The position numbers were made by a program, and so were the translations under genes. This document shows, in pieces, positions 59,531 to 64,000 of a stretch of 64,000 nucleotides of DNA. The notes beneath the pieces were generated by a model. The model had not been told where the DNA came from. It did not search any database and worked only from the letters and a program-made list of their open reading frames with translations. Each line of letters opens with the position of its first letter. Position 1 is the first letter of the stretch. This DNA comes from Opisthocomus hoazin. Lineage: Eukaryota; Chordata; Aves; Opisthocomiformes; Opisthocomidae. The stretch is from the NCBI RefSeq assembly GCF_030867145.1, contig NC_134427.1, positions 17,073,001 to 17,137,000 on the forward strand. Reading direction: 5' to 3'.

Positions 59531-61920
59531 AGCAAGTCCTGACTGGTGGCTTCGCGGTGGATCATTCTCCTCTCTAAAGAGACTACTCAGTCGTGCAGGC
59601 TGTCTCTGGCCATTGATGAGCTATTTTCTGTACTGACTTTGCTTGTTCTTGCAGAGCCAATTTTTGACTGTCTGGTACAGTTTATGCTACTGCTTGCCCT
59701 CTGCCCTCCTTAAATGGCTGCTGCATCAGGCTTATGGAGGGGGGTTGGAAAGCTCTTTTATCTCGTATTGTGCTGTATTGTAAAACAGAGTGCTTCAGAA
59801 TTCAGATAGAGCATGAACAGGTAGTCTTGCATGCAAAGCTCAACCATGTAACATCCCCATTGTGGAGAGCCAGGTTAAAGGGAGTTCGCTCTTAAGATGT
59901 GAGTGATAACTTGGGACATTTTCTAACAGCATTTTCCTTGCTCTGCCATTAGATTCCTCTGGATTTTTCTTTTGTTGACAGCATGCCCCTGGCTCTCATC
60001 ACCTGCCTGCTTTCATTAACATGTCTTTATTTCTTTTTCTAGATTGCCAGTAAAGATCACAAAAATATAGTCTGTTTTTTGGCAGATTTCTTGCCTTACC
60101 CTAGTGTGCTCTTCCCTGACAGATTGGGGCTTTATCTTGTGATGCTATCCTTTTTTTTAATAATGTTGCAGGCAACTGTCAGTAATCTTATGTCCCAGCT
60201 GTTTTTGGTTTTGAGAGACATTGTGCAGAAACCAAATATATTCCAGCTGCTTCTGTAATAATAAACAAGTACTTTTGTGACTAGCAGAACTAATGAAAAC
60301 TCATTTCCTATGGCTTTGTGCCTCATGGTTGATTGGCTTTTTAACTAAATTATTCTAAAGCTACAGTAGCAAGGTAGAGCTTTACAAGACATCAGAGAAT
60401 TCACAAAAAGTAGGGATAAGTTGGAGAGAGAGAATATTTTGGTGTGGGAGGAGCTTTAACTGAGTTTATAACTAAGAGTGAGCTCTGGAAGATTTGTAGC
60501 AGCATTAAAAAAAGTGAATCAGGTGGCATTTCTCATGTCTAATAACTGCAAAGTCTGAGATGCTTTTTCTGCTATTGGGGCACTCAAAATAACTCTTTCC
60601 TATGAAGGTTTCTTGATGATTAATAAAGGCTGAGCTTGCACTGGTGTCTTACCCTCTCTATTCACCATAACATCTTTTTTTCCTCTACTGAATTGTTTAT
60701 CTTTCATGAAATTTGAGGGATTTGGTGATCTTGAAGACCTCTGTCCAAGTGGGTTGCCCTCAAGGGTAGGTTTACATGCGATAGTGGCAGAGAGGCAGGG
60801 GGAGACACACATGCCCTAAGACTGTGCTTTTACTTAAAGCTTTAAATTGACCTGCGGTAACTTAGAGGGTGATTATGTGGTCTTTGCGGTCAATGCAGAG
60901 AAACTCCAAAGCAGGCATTTCTTGGGGAATGTATGTGTTGGAGTCTGCCCTGACACCCAATTCATCTTGGGCTTTGCTGTTGCTTTTCACTACGGCTGCT
61001 CTGCTCATCTTTCCAAACATCTGCGTGAGCGTCTGTATTCCTTGTGCAATCCTTTCGTTTCATCAGTTCCGCTCAGAGTGTAACCACCCAGAGTTAAGGG
61101 CATGCTTGTTGTGAAGCTGAGAGGTAGTTGGAAAGGCAATGGCCTTTGGTCTAAAAGAAGTGGGACTTTGTCCTGTGGACTGACAGTCTGTAAAACCTGC
61201 AATATAGTCTTATGAGGAAATCTTTGATTTGCTGAAATATTGGGGCATTAATTGAACACTGTTTATCCTCCATGTCTAAAGTGAAGGCCACAAACGAGTG
61301 TTTAGTTAGCTTTTTTAACTAGCCTTTAGTACATTTGTTTAATACTTCATACTACAAGCCCATTTTCCACATACCTTTGTTTTCTTCCTTGGCTTCTCAG
61401 TGATACCCGTCAGTGGTTACTTCTGTGAAGAATTTGCTAGCGAAGCTGCTGTGGGTGATGAAAAGCACATTGGTTTTGGTGAAAGAGCAGCTAAGAAGTA
61501 AAAAACAAAATCTGAAAATACAGGTGTAAAACATCTCAAAACCATAGCTGCCCCAGGGAGTGAAGTGCTCTGAAATACCAGGGAGAGGTGAAGTGCAGCA
61601 CAAAACGTGTGAGTTTGTCCTCCTTAACAGCAGACAAGGTAGCGACCAGTGATGTTGGTGCTGTTTTTATTCCCTCCAGCAATGTGTGTTTTGGATTTTC
61701 TTCTGTTCATCATATGAACAGCATTAGTATTGACTTGAAGTCTCTTACCTCAAGACAATGTGAAGTGTTGTATAAACAACTTGAGTGCCTACCTAATATT
61801 TTCCTGGAAGGATTCTGGGCTCCCTGGCCTACGTACTTTGGCAGTCTGGCAACATATTTATTCAAGATAAAGAAATTTTCACGCAGTGACCAGTGAAAAC
61901 ACAGTGTTTGTTCTGCACTT

Positions 61921-61940
61921 CCCCCCCCCCCCCCCCCCCC
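61921..61940 (+). repeat. C20 homopolymer
   Basis: Twenty consecutive C (G on the minus strand) directly follow GCACTT and precede GAGTTATC. Such runs are rare in vertebrate DNA, mutate quickly in length, are hard to sequence, and can form G-quadruplex or i-motif structures. The exact length given may be an assembly artefact. Confidence 0.92.
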
Positions 61941-62759
61941 GAGTTATCATTGCTTTGTGCTTAGCTAGGTGAGAACAGTACTTTTTACAGAGTTACAGAT
62001 AATTATGGATGGATGTGACCAAGTCACAGGCAGTTGGAGGGAAGTAGCAGATACAGTGAGTCTGTCGTTGAGGCATTTCTAACAGGATTTGGGCTGTTGT
62101 TTGAGGTTGTAACAGATAAAGTTCATCCCTGTATTTAGAAGTGACTGATGGACACATCCTGTGATCTCGGTGGGCTTTGACTTGGAAGTACATGGAGTCA
62201 GTCTCCCCTGAATACCTAGAACCATAAGAGATTTGGGTGTCAGTGCTGCGTTAGACGCTCAGCTCCTGAGTTTAGCACTATAAAACCTCTGCTCAGCTCC
62301 TGCTGAAATGTGGAGGTAGCAGTGTTTCCTTGGGGGAAGAAATTACTTTGGCTCTTAGCTTCTGCTTTCCGGCTGGCAGGGCCAGAAGTACTGAAGTCTT
62401 GACACTGGTGCATAGTTAGGAACCAAGCTTGCGTCTCAGTCCATGATAGTCCATCCCAGCCCAGTTAGGGTATAAAGCGCAGGCTTTCCCCCACTTGCTA
62501 ATACAGCACCTTTGTGCAGCAGTGCTTACTCTGTCTTGTTACCCCGGTGACGGCTTTAGCACCTCAGATTGAGCGAGAGCGTGTCATCTTGGTGTCGCCA
62601 TCAGAACTGCCCTGTGTCTGCACACAACTTATTTTTAAGTAGTTATCTGGTGCTTTAGGTCACAGTAAGCAATCTGCTTTGGAACAAAAGGAAATTCCTC
62701 TTTAGAAAGTTTGTCTCGTTCCTAACTCTTTTTTTTTTTTTTCCCCTTCTTCCTGGCAG

Positions 62760-62917
62760 TCTTCCAGCTCCACTCCTCTCCTACGCTGCATTGCCCTGCG
62801 GTTGACTTAGCCTGTCTGTGTCCCTATGTAAACCCCAGTGTGCTGGTTTATTTTCAACAGTTGCCACCTGTCTGTGTGAACGCTTCCAAAGGAGACCACC
62901 TCTGATGGCTGCTCATG
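62760..62917 (+). other. Candidate exon, unidentified
   Basis: A T14 run, CCCC and CTTCTTCC lead into TGGCAG at 62759, an excellent acceptor. ATG/GTGAGC after 62917 is a reasonable donor. The frame beginning at 62762 is open for 47 codons to a TGA at 62903, so as an internal coding exon it fails by five codons; it could be a terminal or non-coding exon. No family is recognised. Confidence 0.18.
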
Positions 62918-64000
62918 GTGAGCTCACACCCACTCTGTTAGCTGTGATCCTCCCCTACTCTGACTTCCATGGGGATCTCTTCAGATGTTAAAGATAAAAA
63001 TACTCTTTTCAAGAGCTGCACCCCCAGCCTCTTTTAGGGGAATTCATTGCTGTCATGTGTGGTAAAGAGCATCCTTTACCTATTGAGAGACTTTGGAGAG
63101 ACCCGTTCTTGCTTGTCGTGAATGTCTGTCTTTTCTTATTCTCTTTCTTCCAAGTCTTATCTGCCTGGATTCCAAGAGATTGCATTCAGTTGATGACAAA
63201 ACAACACCTATTTGTAGGGAGTTTCTGCCACTGTTTCAGTCTTCAGAAATACCTGAACGATTTAATTGCCTTCCTCACTTGTTAGCTATATCTCCGCAGG
63301 GTCCAAGTACTGCAGATCCCTATGTAACCAGAAAGCAAGCTGCTTAACTAAGGTAGAAAATTAATGGTGGCAAGCTAGTTGATGACAGAAGAGGAACTCT
63401 GGGGGTTTTAGTTTGACCCTTTCTTCTTGTCCAAATTCTTCTGTTGTTTCTGGTGGGCAACCACAGCAAGCACAAACATCGTGGGATTGTTTTTTGTGTA
63501 ACGTCTTGGGGTTTATTCAGATGGCCACAGCACTGGGTGGCTGCAATCACTTTAGAGGCGGGGACTTGACCCTAGCATAACTGTGTACGTGTATGAATGT
63601 GTACACACTGCTGTTCAATGCGTTCCTTCTGTTCCACGTAGAGCAGTCACGAGATCAGTGTGATGCTTCTGTGCGCTTAAGTATAAGGGCATAATTAAGA
63701 TCAGTCTTAATGCTTAAGGTCATGGAACAGTCTCAAGTAAAGTTTGGCAATCCAGATGGTATACCGCCCTCCTATCATGTGGTTGTATTGCCACTTCTTG
63801 GGAGCTCACGTAGGTTGTTAAAAAGACTTCTTTGTCATTTAGACAATCAGATTTTTAACTGAAGCAAACACTAGCTAGTCTTTTTTATGGTACCCTCTCA
63901 GATGGTTGGTTTGTTCAGTAACAAAAGTAGCAAAAGTAGCTTTGTGGACGGTGCTTAGTCACCTTTTATAGTGCTGAGTCATGAATAGTGAAGTCTTTGG

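Larger units (their letters stand above)
59531..64000. other. Non-coding block, no gene recognised
   Basis: No gene recognised. It contains a C20 homopolymer (61921-61940), a T14 run (62729-62742) leading into the strongest acceptor-like site of the window at 62759, and open frames such as 60847-61083 and 61588-61896 (+) with no recognisable domain. Confidence 0.55.

Noticed and set aside
1..64000. CRISPR array, operon or other prokaryotic system
   Set aside because: No spaced direct repeats and no dense gene packing; the CR1 elements place the sequence in a vertebrate, bird-like nuclear genome.

Overview
This window looks like bird nuclear DNA, about 40% GC by a hand count of eleven sampled 60-base lines. 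It is AT-rich, CpG-poor and rich in short T and A runs. The main evidence for a bird is at least ten fragments of the CR1 LINE retrotransposon. Several of them end in the CR1 3' signature: a 'ggttggaagggacc'-type tail (or its complement) and ATTCTGTG octamers. A MIR-type SINE relic is also present. The species cannot be named from the sequence; the CR1 types suit a bird, possibly a non-galliform one.

No host protein-coding gene, rRNA or tRNA could be recognised. Nearly all open frames are under 170 codons, lack recognisable domains, and look like chance. The one long recognisable frame, at 42050-43204, belongs to a CR1 element and holds the core of a reverse transcriptase. T exceeds A, and G slightly exceeds C, on the + strand. 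With several splice-site-flanked segments on the + strand, this fits an intron of a gene transcribed left to right, but it does not prove it.

Layout: 1-3562 is unique sequence, followed by an old CR1 tail at 3563-3895. A MIR-like SINE lies at 5128-5272. The stretch 8.3-10.4 kb is the most interesting non-repeat region: a candidate small exon (8299-8390), two 41/47-identical copies of a 47-base sequence (8778-8824 and 9896-9942), and homeodomain-like TAATTA motifs. Old or short CR1 copies follow at 10783-11200 (-), 20754-21036 (-), 26430-26794 (+) and 27285-27725 (+). A younger cluster lies at 36080-36865 (-), 42095-43292 (+) and 44663-45183 (-). Two more, of different subfamilies, lie at 57262-58255 (+) and 58995-59530 (+). 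A run of 20 C lies at 61921-61940.

The opposed CR1 copies at 42-45 kb form a potential long RNA hairpin about 1.4 kb apart. I found no new biological system. The leads most worth checking are the 47-base repeat pair, the candidate exon at 8.3 kb, the open CR1 reading frame and the inverted CR1 pair.
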